Origin: Lentisphaerota bacterium
Lineage (GTDB): Bacteria > Verrucomicrobiota > Lentisphaeria > Oligosphaerales > Oligosphaeraceae
Direction: 5' to 3'
Assembly: GCA_012800565.1 (NCBI GenBank)
Contig: JAAZIZ010000121.1
Location: 1 to 17,490, forward strand
DNA: 17,490 nucleotides
The position numbers were made by a program, and so were the translations under genes. Numbering within the stretch: the stretch's first letter is position 1; every line of letters begins with the position of its first letter. Shown in pieces: positions 7,442 to 15,067 of the stretch. The notes under the pieces were generated by a model. The model was not told the DNA's origin. It ran no database searches and saw only the letters and a list, made by a program, of their open reading frames with translations.

Positions 7442-8215
7442 ATGCGTCAATTCCAGTCGTTTTCTTACCGTAACAGCAATTTCCGCCTCTGCTCCACCCG
7501 CCTGGACCTGATAACCGCTGAAATTGTCCGGCAGCGGGAGCTGCTGGAGCAATATATCCTGCTGCAGCCACTGTTCCGGACTTCCCTGGAGCCTATCGGG
7601 CTGTTGCCTGGCGCCCCACCGATTGCGGAGCGGATGGCGGCGGCAGCGGCGCAGACCGGGGTAGGACCTCTGGCGGCAGTAGCCGGTGCGATTGCCCAGG
7701 CCGCCGCCGAGGCCGCGCTGGCCGGCGGGGCCACCGAGGCCATTGTGGAAAATGGCGGAGACCTTTATCTGGCCTCGCCGCAGCCATTGCGAGTAGGTAT
7801 CTATGCCGGGCCGGGCAGTGCCTTTAACTGCCTGGCCTTTGAGTTCACTCCCGAACAGCTGCCGCTCTCGCTCTGTTCTTCATCCAGCCTGATGGGGCAT
7901 TCACTCAGTTTCGGACGTTGTCAGCTGGCAAGTGTGCTGGCCAAGGATGCTTCTCTGGCAGATGCCGCCGCCACTCTGGCTGGAAATTTGGTGCGCTGTG
8001 CCGCTGATATCGACCCGACTCTGACGCGACTGCTGCGTATCCCCGGCATACAGGGGGCTGTGATCATCTGTGAAGAGAAGATCGGGCTGGGCGGGAATTT
8101 GCCCAAGCTCTGCCGCCAGGACAGCCGTGCCGGCATTGACCTCGTCACCCGGGACAAATTCAGCAATTTCCCGCATCGAAACAGCCCTGAAAACGTTATG
8201 CCGCAGCATAGTTGA
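7442..8215 (+). CDS. UPF0280 (COG2122, ApbE-like) protein
   Basis: The 257-aa product matches UPF0280/COG2122, remote relatives of the flavin transferase ApbE. These genes recur beside DUF39 and NIL-ferredoxin genes in anaerobes, and the M. acetivorans member MA1715 is, as I recall, tied to sulfide use for homocysteine. Family segments seen: QRELLEQYILLQPLF (31-45), GVGPLAAVAGAIAQ (73-86), AIVENGGDLYL (100-110), VGIYAGPGS (118-126), CSSSSLMGHSLSFG (145-158) and LADAAATLAGNLV (172-184). Where I recall CTSSGTVGHSxSFGxADA in the family, this protein reads CSSSSLMGHSLSFGRCQLA, so the SGT and ADA positions are altered. The start at 7442 has no clear Shine-Dalgarno site and may rely on coupling to the ferredoxin gene 12 nt upstream. 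The last 40 or so residues look less conserved. Confidence 0.85.
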   Translation: MRQFQSFSYRNSNFRLCSTRLDLITAEIVRQRELLEQYILLQPLFRTSLEPIGLLPGAPPIAERMAAAAAQTGVGPLAAVAGAIAQAAAEAALAGGATEAIVENGGDLYLASPQPLRVGIYAGPGSAFNCLAFEFTPEQLPLSLCSSSSLMGHSLSFGRCQLASVLAKDASLADAAATLAGNLVRCAADIDPTLTRLLRIPGIQGAVIICEEKIGLGGNLPKLCRQDSRAGIDLVTRDKFSNFPHRNSPENVMPQHS

Positions 8216-8234
8216 ATTTTTTACCGCCAGCATT

Positions 8235-8657
8235 ATGTTTCATAGCCTCACATATCGCGTTCCATATGCAGACACCGACCAGATGGGCGTCGTATATCAC
8301 GCCAACTATCTGGTGTACTTTGAACGCAGCCGGACAGAAATGCTGCGTGCCGCCGGCTTGACCTACCGTGAACTGGAGCAAGGCGGGCTGTTTCTGGCCG
8401 TCACCCGGGCAGTCTGCAACTACCGCCGCAGCGCCGGCTATGACGACCTGCTGGAAATCCGCTCCCGGGTCAGTGAAATCCGCCGGGTCAGCTTGAGCAT
8501 CAGCAGCGAGGTCTATCGTGATGCTGAACTGCTGGTCGATGGCTGCATCACCTTGGCCGCCATCGACCGGGAACACAAGCCGATACGCTTGCCGGATTTT
8601 TTTCTGGCTGCGATTCAGTCCGGACTGGATTCTGCCCGGGACCGGTCCTCAACTTAA
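8235..8657 (+). CDS. YbgC/FadM-type hotdog acyl-CoA thioesterase
   Basis: The 140-aa single hotdog-fold protein (4HBT family) hydrolyses acyl-CoA or acyl-ACP thioesters. The catalytic motif YADTDQMGVVYHANYLVYFERSR is clear, with Asp15 as the probable catalytic acid, plus His22 and Glu30. The length equals the usual 130-150 aa. An in-frame extension upstream to 8070 overlaps the UPF0280 gene and shows no homology, so ATG 8235 is chosen, although its ribosome site is weak. It is 19 nt after UPF0280 and 32 nt before the DUF6807 gene. YbgC is often linked to tol-pal genes, but none are here. Whether it serves sulfur metabolism or merely shares the transcript cannot be told. Confidence 0.9.
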   Translation: MFHSLTYRVPYADTDQMGVVYHANYLVYFERSRTEMLRAAGLTYRELEQGGLFLAVTRAVCNYRRSAGYDDLLEIRSRVSEIRRVSLSISSEVYRDAELLVDGCITLAAIDREHKPIRLPDFFLAAIQSGLDSARDRSST

Positions 8658-8689
8658 TCCCTCTCGCTTCTGCCCAGGAGTCTTCCGCC

Positions 8690-9844
8690 ATGACTGCACC
8701 AGTTCAAATCCGCATTGAGGCCGGACCGCACCCGCGCAAGGACTGCCCGCTTTACTGTGCCTCCCCGGCGGGTCTGGACCACCGGCGCCATTATGCCCTG
8801 CAGGATGGCCGTGGACGCCGTCTGCCAGTGCAGATTCTCGCTCCAGGCACTGCTGAAGCGAAACTGTTCTTTGTTCTGCCGGTTCTGCCCGCCCGGCAGA
8901 GCCGGACGTACAGCCTGGTGCCGAGCAACCGCCCCCGGCGAGTGCTGGAACTGATTGAGCACCACGACACCCTTGATGTCCTGAGCAACGGTAAATTGTT
9001 CACCACCTTGCACACCGGCAGCCAATGGGTGCGGCCTTTCCTCTATCCGCTGAACGGCCCGACCGGCAGCAGTCTCACCCGTTCCTGGCCCATTGCGCCT
9101 GGACCGGAGGGCGAAAGCACCGACCATCCGCACCAAAAGAGCTTCTGGACCGCCTGGGGAGACCTGAGCGGCTGCAATAACTGGAGCGATTCCGAGCACG
9201 GCCACGGCAGCATCCGCTGCCGCACTCGCGAGGTCTGCGTCGCGGGGCCATTGCTGGCTCGAATCCGCCTGCAGCTGGACTGGCTGACCGAAAAAGGCAA
9301 ACGCCAGCTGGATGAATGCCGGGAACTGACTTTCTATCAGCTGCCGGGGCAGAACAGCCTGCTGGACCTGCAAATCACTTTTTCGGCCTGCCATGGTGCG
9401 GTCACTTTCGCGGACACCAAAGAAGGTGGGCTCTGTTCTCTGCGAGTTGCTTGCGCCATGGAGGGCACGCGCGGCGGCAGCATTGTCAACGCTTATGGCG
9501 GCAGCGGTGAAGAGGAGACTTGGGGCAAGCGCGCCCCCTGGTGCGACTACTCCGGGCGACTCCCGGATGGCGAAGCCGGGGTCTGCATCATGGATAACCC
9601 GGACAACTACTGCTATCCCACCTACTGGCATGTGCGCAATTACGGCCTGATGACTGCCAACCCCTTCGGACTATCGTATTTTCACCAAGACAAAAGTCGC
9701 GATGGCAGCATGACTCTGGCCGCAGGACAGCAGTGTACTTTCCGATACCGTGTCTTCTGTCACCGCGGCGATACCCATGAGGCTGCAGTCGCCGAACGTT
9801 TTCTTGATTATATCCATCCCCCGAAAGTTACTCTGGAATCCTGA
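8690..9844 (+). CDS. DUF6807 (PmoA-like, PF14100) family protein
   Basis: The 384-aa product fits the family once labelled 'methane oxygenase PmoA' (DUF6807), which is not a methane monooxygenase and has no settled function. Members are common in PVC bacteria and Bacteroidetes near sugar-catabolic genes. Hallmarks: TDHPHQKSFWTAWGDLSG (144-161), TFADTKEGGLCSLRVA (239-254), TWGKRAPWCDYSG (277-289), GVCIMDNPDN (297-306) and WHVRNYGLMTANPFG (313-327). The HPH and later WHVR histidines may bind metal or a sugar. The N-terminal 120 residues look like an all-beta lead-in. No signal peptide is seen. AGGAG (8676-8680) sits 9 nt before the ATG. It opens the putative hydrolase group, 73 nt before the CapA-like gene. 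Confidence 0.85.
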   Translation: MTAPVQIRIEAGPHPRKDCPLYCASPAGLDHRRHYALQDGRGRRLPVQILAPGTAEAKLFFVLPVLPARQSRTYSLVPSNRPRRVLELIEHHDTLDVLSNGKLFTTLHTGSQWVRPFLYPLNGPTGSSLTRSWPIAPGPEGESTDHPHQKSFWTAWGDLSGCNNWSDSEHGHGSIRCRTREVCVAGPLLARIRLQLDWLTEKGKRQLDECRELTFYQLPGQNSLLDLQITFSACHGAVTFADTKEGGLCSLRVACAMEGTRGGSIVNAYGGSGEEETWGKRAPWCDYSGRLPDGEAGVCIMDNPDNYCYPTYWHVRNYGLMTANPFGLSYFHQDKSRDGSMTLAAGQQCTFRYRVFCHRGDTHEAAVAERFLDYIHPPKVTLES

Positions 9845-9917
9845 TCCGGAGCAAGCAGAAGCAGCATTTTTTCGGTCCATTTTGCACAACCACAACCATA
9901 ACTAAGAAAGGCACAAG

Positions 9918-11171
9918 ATGTTGGAAAACGGAAAAATCAATTGGCGCAAACCGGCAGGTAATCAGACCCTCTCTTTGGCGATAGCTGGTGATGTCTGTCC
10001 TCGAAATGATGCCGAGCAGTATGTCCGCGACGGCCATTCCAAGGACATCCTGGCAGATATCCTGCCCTATCTCGATCAGGCTGACCTGCGTCTGGTGCAG
10101 TGGGAGACTCCGCTGTGCGAAAAAGCCGCTCCCATTTCGAAGTGCGGCCCGAATCTGCAGGTGCATCCTGAATGCGTGGATTTTCTCAAGGCTGGCCATT
10201 TTGACATCGCCTTGCTGGCCAACAACCACACCGGTGACCAGGACGCACAGGGCACGCTCTCGACCTTGTCAGTCTTGGCCAAGAACGGCATCCGCAGCGT
10301 CGGTGCCGGCGAGAATCTGGCTGCGGCGCGGAAACCCCTGCGCCTGGAGCGGAATGGCCTGAAGCTGAGCATAATCAATGTAGCCGAAGGAGAGTTCGGC
10401 CTGGCCCGCAAGGATTATCCCGGTGCCAATCCTCTGGATACCTTGGATACCCTGGCAGACATCCGGCAGGAGAAAGCGGCCAATGATCTGGTGCTGGTAG
10501 TCATTCACGGCGGCAACGAATATAATCCCATTCCCAGCCCGCGCATGAAACAGACCTACCGCGCCTTTGCCGAAGCTGGAGCATCAGCAGTTGTCAATAT
10601 CCATCCCCATTGTCCGCAGGGACTGGAAGTACACCAGGGAGTGCCGATCATCTACTCCCCCGGCAACTTCTTCTTCCCCTGGCGCGAGAGCGGCAACTAT
10701 GATGCAAGCCAATTCTGGTTTGCCGGCTACCTGCCGCGCATCAGTTTTGACCGTCAGGGTGCTTATGAACTGGAAGTCACCCCGTACTACTTCAGTGATC
10801 TGCCAACCTGGAAAATTCATCCTCTGACCGGCAAACAGCGGCAGTGGTTCCTGGATTACCTGAATCAGATTACTAAAATCTTCCACGAGGAAGGCGATCA
10901 TTATTATGACATCTGGTGCGCCCACCGGTATCAGACTCCGCTGTGGTGGCTGAAGAATTTCCCCAAAGATGAGCTGGCAGAGCGCTACATGGAGCCGGAG
11001 ATTGTGCATCGGACCCCGGCAGTACGGCACATGATGACCTGCCAGTCACATGCCCATCTGACCGCCAACATCCTGCTGCTGATCGAGCAGTTCAAGCTCG
11101 AGGCGCTGCGCAAGGAAATCCATCGCATTACCGATCTGCAGGTCGCACGCTACGCCGAACAGGAACCCTGA
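9918..11171 (+). CDS. CapA-family metallophosphatase-fold protein
   Basis: The 417-aa product matches the CapA/PgsA family (PF09587), a calcineurin-like fold named after capsule poly-gamma-glutamate synthesis. Many members are stand-alone proteins of unknown activity. Metal-site motifs are intact: AGDVCP (D25), QWETP (E63), LANNHTGDQD (N103, H104, D107), VIHGGNEY (H197), NIHPHCPQGLE (H229, H231) and YSPGNFFF (N250). A C-terminal region of about 150 residues (265-417), rich in Trp and His, lies beyond the core. Unlike classical membrane-anchored CapA there is no N-terminal hydrophobic segment, so it is likely cytoplasmic and more probably a hydrolase than a capsule exporter part. AAAGG lies 6 nt upstream. 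It is followed after 44 nt by the tandem hydrolase. Confidence 0.88.
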   Translation: MLENGKINWRKPAGNQTLSLAIAGDVCPRNDAEQYVRDGHSKDILADILPYLDQADLRLVQWETPLCEKAAPISKCGPNLQVHPECVDFLKAGHFDIALLANNHTGDQDAQGTLSTLSVLAKNGIRSVGAGENLAAARKPLRLERNGLKLSIINVAEGEFGLARKDYPGANPLDTLDTLADIRQEKAANDLVLVVIHGGNEYNPIPSPRMKQTYRAFAEAGASAVVNIHPHCPQGLEVHQGVPIIYSPGNFFFPWRESGNYDASQFWFAGYLPRISFDRQGAYELEVTPYYFSDLPTWKIHPLTGKQRQWFLDYLNQITKIFHEEGDHYYDIWCAHRYQTPLWWLKNFPKDELAERYMEPEIVHRTPAVRHMMTCQSHAHLTANILLLIEQFKLEALRKEIHRITDLQVARYAEQEP

Positions 11172-11215
11172 ACCACCCTTGAACCGTCCGCATACACCGC
11201 AGCAGGAGAAAAAAC

Positions 11216-13207
11216 ATGATCAATACTTTCGGACATCTTATCAACGAATACTACCTTCGCAAGTTCCGGGCCAATGCGGAACAGCGCCGGGCCCGCTTGG
11301 AAAGCATCAAGACACCCGAGGATTTCAAGCGCTACCAGGCCGAAATCAGAGAGAAAGTCAAGCAATCTTTCGGTCTGCCGACCGAGAAGACCCCACTGCA
11401 GCCGAGAGTCTGCAAGACTCTGACAGGTGAGGGTTTCCGAGTCGAAAATGTCATCTACCACAGCCGGCCGCAGCTGCCAGTAACCGCCAATCTGTATATC
11501 CCCGACCAGGCCGCCAATGCTCCCGCAGTGCTGTTTTTGTGCGGGCATTCCACCAACGGCAAGGCCGCTGACGTCTATCAGAAAGCGATTCTGAACCTGG
11601 TCCGTGAGGGCTATGTGGTACTCTGCCCCGACCCCTCCGGGCAGGGCGAGCGCAGCATGTTCATCGACGCGCCCAATGCCGAAATCACCGGGGTGCTGTA
11701 TGCCACCACCCGCGAGCACAATATGATCGCCAAGCAGATGCTGCTGGTCGGTGAGTATTATACCTCCTGGTGCCTGTGGGATGCGGTCCGCAGCCTGGAT
11801 TACCTCCTGAGCCGGCCGGAAGTCAATCCGGCCCAGGTCTGTGTCACCGGTAATTCCGGGGGCGGGAATATGAGCGCTTTTCTGACCGCTGTCGATGATC
11901 GTCTGTTCGCGGCGGCTCCGAGCTGCTACATCTCCACTTGGGTACATCATTTGGAAAACGAGGAACCCTGCGATGCTGAACAGGAACCGCAGTTCTTCGT
12001 GGGACTGGGCTGCGAGATGGGCGACCTGCTGCTGGCCAACGCCCCTCGGCCGGTATTGGTACTGGGACAGAAAAACGACTTTTTTGACGAGCGTGGTGCA
12101 CGGGAGACCGCAGCGGAAGTCAAACGCATCTACAGCATCCTGGGAGTACCGGATCAGGCCGATGTCTTCATTGGACCTTGCGATCACGGCTATCACCGGG
12201 AAAACCGCGAAGCGATGGTGAAATTCTTCAATAAAATGCTGGGGTTGCCCGAGCCTGCGCCAGAGCCGGAGGAGATGAAGGTCTTCACTGACGAGCAGCT
12301 GCAGTGTACTCCTCGCGGTCAGGTGCACTATCTGGAAGGCGAGCGCGGTTTCATCTCTTTCGTCCAGGAGCTGGCTGACAAATTCAAGAACCAGCGTCCG
12401 AAGCTGCCTCTGGCGGAACTGCGCCAGAAACTCGCCCAGCTGTTGAAGATTGAGCCAGTGCCGGTGCCCCATTACCGGGTCCTGCGGCCGATCATCGCCG
12501 GCGACTGCGGCTATCAGCTCTGTTCCCGCTATGCCATGGAGACCGAGCCAGAGATGCTGGCGATGCTCAAGTTCCTCTGCACGAGCCGGAAATACACTTT
12601 CCATTTTCCCGAAGACCTGGAGCATGTCACGCTGTATGTCCCGCATCAGGATTCGCTTGATGAGATGTTGCGCATCAATGAATTCAGCCAGGGCGAAGGC
12701 TGGTTCGGGGTAGACATCCGTGGGCTGGGCGACATGATGTCGCTGGCCTGCAATCCGAATACCGGACACTCGGCCAAATACGGACGCAAAGTCAGTTGTG
12801 ACCCGCTGTACGCCTTCCCTGATATGCTGGGGCGCGATTTCTTCGCCTACTATTGCGACGATTACCATTACTCGGCCTGCGGGCTGATGCTGGGTGAGCT
12901 GTACCTGACTGGCCGGGTCCGGGATGTGCTTTCAGCTTTCAAACTGCTGCAGGCTTACGGGGTCAAGAAGATCGATCTGGTCGCCCGCGGCCAAGGCAGC
13001 GTGCCAGCGGTTCTGGCCGCCCTGCTCTCCGGTGCGACAAATAAGGTTACTCTGATTGATGCCCCGCCGTCGTTTGATTCCATGGTGCGCAAGCAGATCA
13101 TCCCCTATCCTCAGTCGATGATGCCGACCGGGATTCTGCAACTCACTGATCTGCCCGAGATTTACGAGCATCTCGGAGCAACCCACAGGCAAATCTACTT
13201 CCCCTGA
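11216..13207 (+). CDS. Tandem alpha/beta hydrolase, second domain degenerate
   Basis: The 663-aa product has an acetylxylan-esterase/dienelactone-hydrolase-like alpha/beta hydrolase in its first half. The nucleophile elbow is GNSGGGN with Ser214, the probable acid is in GQKNDFFDE (Asp288 or Asp291), and the base is His324 in CDHGYH. Residues about 395-660 look like a second hydrolase fold: VDIRGLGDM resembles the DxRGxGxS oxyanion strand, and LVARGQGSVPAVLAALL sits at the elbow. There the GxSxG pattern is broken (G592-Q-G-S-V) with Gly594 in the nucleophile slot, so this half is probably inactive and structural or substrate-binding. No signal peptide is present. AGGAG lies 7 nt before the ATG. 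The M55 peptidase gene starts 15 nt after the stop. The substrate is unknown; an O-acylated sugar or amino-acid ester is possible. Confidence 0.85.
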   Translation: MINTFGHLINEYYLRKFRANAEQRRARLESIKTPEDFKRYQAEIREKVKQSFGLPTEKTPLQPRVCKTLTGEGFRVENVIYHSRPQLPVTANLYIPDQAANAPAVLFLCGHSTNGKAADVYQKAILNLVREGYVVLCPDPSGQGERSMFIDAPNAEITGVLYATTREHNMIAKQMLLVGEYYTSWCLWDAVRSLDYLLSRPEVNPAQVCVTGNSGGGNMSAFLTAVDDRLFAAAPSCYISTWVHHLENEEPCDAEQEPQFFVGLGCEMGDLLLANAPRPVLVLGQKNDFFDERGARETAAEVKRIYSILGVPDQADVFIGPCDHGYHRENREAMVKFFNKMLGLPEPAPEPEEMKVFTDEQLQCTPRGQVHYLEGERGFISFVQELADKFKNQRPKLPLAELRQKLAQLLKIEPVPVPHYRVLRPIIAGDCGYQLCSRYAMETEPEMLAMLKFLCTSRKYTFHFPEDLEHVTLYVPHQDSLDEMLRINEFSQGEGWFGVDIRGLGDMMSLACNPNTGHSAKYGRKVSCDPLYAFPDMLGRDFFAYYCDDYHYSACGLMLGELYLTGRVRDVLSAFKLLQAYGVKKIDLVARGQGSVPAVLAALLSGATNKVTLIDAPPSFDSMVRKQIIPYPQSMMPTGILQLTDLPEIYEHLGATHRQIYFP

Positions 13208-13222
13208 CCTGAAGACGCACAC

Positions 13223-14020
13223 ATGCATATCCTGATTATGACTGACATCGAGGGCGTGGCCGGTGTGGTCAAGCCGCTTGTCGACACCACCGGCGGCAAT
13301 GTGAATTACCCGCGCAACTGTCGGCTGCTCACCGAAGAAGTGAATGCCGCAGTGCGCGGATTCATGCAGGCCGGTGCCAGCGCAGTAACGGTCTGGGACG
13401 GACACGGCTGCGGGGCTATTGATTTTGAAACCCTGCAGCCGCCGGCCCGCCTGATTCACGGCGGGCCCACGCCCCCGCTGGTCTGGCTCTTCAGCCGCCT
13501 GGCCGGGCGTTTCAATGCCATTGCCCACGTGGGACAACATGCGATGGCGGGCGAACGCAGCGGTAATCTGAATCATACGCAGAGTTCGGCCGAGATCATC
13601 TCCTACACCCTGAACGGGCGGGAGATCGGCGAGATCGCCCAGTTCGCGCTGCTGGCTGGCTCCTTCGGCCTCCCGTATATCTTCCTGTCCGGGGATCAGG
13701 CGGCCTGCCGGGAAGCAGAAGAGCTGCAACCAGGCATTGTGACTGCTGCCGTCAAAGAAGGCCTGGGTCGCGCCTCAGCCCTGACTCTGACTTGCATTGA
13801 AGCCCGGGCTCTGATCGAACAGCAGGCCGGGCTGGCTCTGCGCCAGCATCTGCAGCATCCGCTGCCGCCGGTACGCTGGCCCGGGCCTTACATCCTGCGC
13901 AAGAGCTTTTTCCACACCGAGGTCACTGACATGTACCTGGGCGATGCCAACGTCCGGGTGCTTGACAACCACACCGTGGAATTGCGCGGTGAATCGATCC
14001 CGGAAATCATCTACAAATGA
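13223..14020 (+). CDS. M55-family D-aminopeptidase (DppA-like)
   Basis: The 265-aa product matches peptidase family M55. B. subtilis DppA, the type member, is a zinc D-aminopeptidase that cleaves D-Ala-D-Ala and similar peptides. The metal ligands and catalytic His can be traced: TDIEG (D8, E10), WDGHG (H61), GQHAMAG (H106), LNHTQ (H118, catalytic) and NGREIGEIAQ (E137), plus the family segment FLSGDQAA. The length is near the usual 270 aa and no signal peptide is seen, in keeping with a cytoplasmic decamer. The ribosome site is weak, and the 15-nt gap to the hydrolase suggests coupling. The context, beside a CapA-like protein and an esterase, hints at turnover of a D-amino-acid-containing compound, which is inference. 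No dipeptide transporter gene is adjacent. Confidence 0.92.
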   Translation: MHILIMTDIEGVAGVVKPLVDTTGGNVNYPRNCRLLTEEVNAAVRGFMQAGASAVTVWDGHGCGAIDFETLQPPARLIHGGPTPPLVWLFSRLAGRFNAIAHVGQHAMAGERSGNLNHTQSSAEIISYTLNGREIGEIAQFALLAGSFGLPYIFLSGDQAACREAEELQPGIVTAAVKEGLGRASALTLTCIEARALIEQQAGLALRQHLQHPLPPVRWPGPYILRKSFFHTEVTDMYLGDANVRVLDNHTVELRGESIPEIIYK

Positions 14021-14053
14021 CTCTCCCGGTACCCCCGGAAGCTTGTTTACGAT

Positions 14054-14377
14054 ATGTCTGAACGCATCTTCCATTGCCGCTGCTGCGGCAACTGCTGCCG
14101 CTGGCCCGGCATTGTCCGGCTCGACGAATATGCCGTCATGGATATTGCTGCTTTCCTGCAGCTGAGCCAGGAGGAATTCCGGCAGCAGTACACCCGCCTC
14201 GCCCCAGACCGGAAATGCCTGATTCTGACCGACCGCGAGGATGGTGCCTGTGTATTCCTGGGCCAAGACAACTTATGCCGCATCAATCCGGTTAAGCCAT
14301 TGCAATGCCGGACGTTCCCGCAACACTGGCAGGTAGAACCGGAATTGCAGAATACCTGCCAGGGATTTTACCAATGA
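14054..14377 (+). CDS. YkgJ-family cysteine cluster protein
   Basis: This is a 107-aa protein of the CxxCxxCC family (PF03692), whose members are thought to bind zinc or an iron-sulfur cluster. It begins with FHCRCCGNCCRWPG, giving C8-x2-C11-x2-C14-C15, and continues with GACVFL, NLCRINP and LQCRTFP, the usual second Cys set. The precise role of the family is unknown. It is 33 nt after the M55 gene and 80 nt before DUF2147, so probably on the same transcript. The length is typical, and no truncation is evident. Confidence 0.88.
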   Translation: MSERIFHCRCCGNCCRWPGIVRLDEYAVMDIAAFLQLSQEEFRQQYTRLAPDRKCLILTDREDGACVFLGQDNLCRINPVKPLQCRTFPQHWQVEPELQNTCQGFYQ

Positions 14378-14457
14378 CTGGAGCCGTCAGGGAATATCTG
14401 TTGAATTGCTGCCGAAGACTTGTGAGAACATCATTTTATCCCCCGGAGAACAAAACA

Positions 14458-14976
14458 ATGCGTAGATTGATATCTCTGCTGCTGCTGGCGCTTCTGTGCG
14501 GATTTCAGGTAAAAGCTGCCGATCTGGCGGAAGGATTCTGGAAAATCATCGATGATGAGACTGGGCGGCAGCGTTCGATTATTGCTCTGTACCAGTACCA
14601 GGGCATGTTGTACGGTCGCCTGATTATCACCTTTGATGAAAACGGGCAGGTCAAAAACACCATTTACGCTCCCAAAGAGCGTGCAGTTGCGCTGCCCGAG
14701 CAGCCATATTTTGCCGGCCTGGATATCGTCTGGGAACTGATCAAAGACGAGTCCAAACAGCGTTGGCACAAGGGCAAAATTCTGGACCCCAAGAAAGGAA
14801 AGGTCTACAGCAGCACGATTCACTGGGATGAAGAAAAACAGCATCTGGTGGTCCGAGGCAAAATCGGCCCTTTCGGACGCAATCAGTACTGGCTGCGGGT
14901 ACAGGAAAGCGAATTCCCGGAGGGGTTTGAAATTCCGGACACCTCGACCTGGGTGCCCAAGATTCCCCGTACCTGA
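14458..14976 (+). CDS. DUF2147 exported protein
   Basis: The 172-aa product matches DUF2147, small secreted lipocalin-like beta-barrel proteins of unknown role. A signal peptide is clear: MRR, then LISLLLLALLCGF, with likely cleavage after QVKA (about residue 20). The mature part starts ADLAEGFWKIIDDETGRQRS, the family's opening signature, followed by LYGRLI and a basic KILDPKKGKVYSS turn. ATG 14458 is chosen over an upstream in-frame ATG at 14305 because that one overlaps the YkgJ gene and would bury the signal peptide. GGAG (14445-14448) lies 9 nt before 14458. It is the only exported product of the plus-strand run and ends just before a strong terminator. Confidence 0.88.
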   Translation: MRRLISLLLLALLCGFQVKAADLAEGFWKIIDDETGRQRSIIALYQYQGMLYGRLIITFDENGQVKNTIYAPKERAVALPEQPYFAGLDIVWELIKDESKQRWHKGKILDPKKGKVYSSTIHWDEEKQHLVVRGKIGPFGRNQYWLRVQESEFPEGFEIPDTSTWVPKIPRT

Positions 14977-15010
14977 AATAATCTACGCTGCTGAACAAAT
15001 CAGTGAACGT

Positions 15011-15051
15011 CAGCCGCCGGGTTGCCGCATGCAGCCGGGCGGCTGTTTTTT
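15011..15051 (+). terminator. Rho-independent terminator of the long plus-strand run
   Basis: CAGCCGCC (15011-15018) pairs with GGCGGCTG across a GC-rich loop that can extend the stem, followed by TTTTTT (15046-15051). It lies 35 nt after the DUF2147 stop. No matching T-run exists on the minus strand, so it serves the plus strand only. The convergent methyltransferase gene ends at 15068. Confidence 0.8.
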
Positions 15052-15067
15052 GCGGTTCGAATACGGT

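Noticed and set aside
8070..8234. Longer N-terminus for the YbgC-type thioesterase
   Set aside because: The extension overlaps UPF0280 coding sequence and does not resemble any thioesterase N-terminus. ATG 8235 gives the family length.
8690..9844. Methane monooxygenase subunit PmoA
   Set aside because: The PmoA label of PF14100 is historical. The protein has no membrane segments and no copper-MMO features, and it is a soluble DUF6807 protein.
9918..11171. Capsule (poly-gamma-glutamate) biosynthesis operon
   Set aside because: Only a CapA-like protein is present. CapB and CapC partners and a membrane anchor are missing.
11150..12868. A 572-aa minus-strand open frame opposite the alpha/beta hydrolase
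   Set aside because: It is antisense to a protein with clear catalytic motifs and a Shine-Dalgarno site. Its product is low-complexity-like with no motif, as expected from GC-biased codons read backwards.
14305..14457. Longer start for the DUF2147 gene
   Set aside because: It overlaps the YkgJ gene and would place 51 residues before an evident signal peptide.
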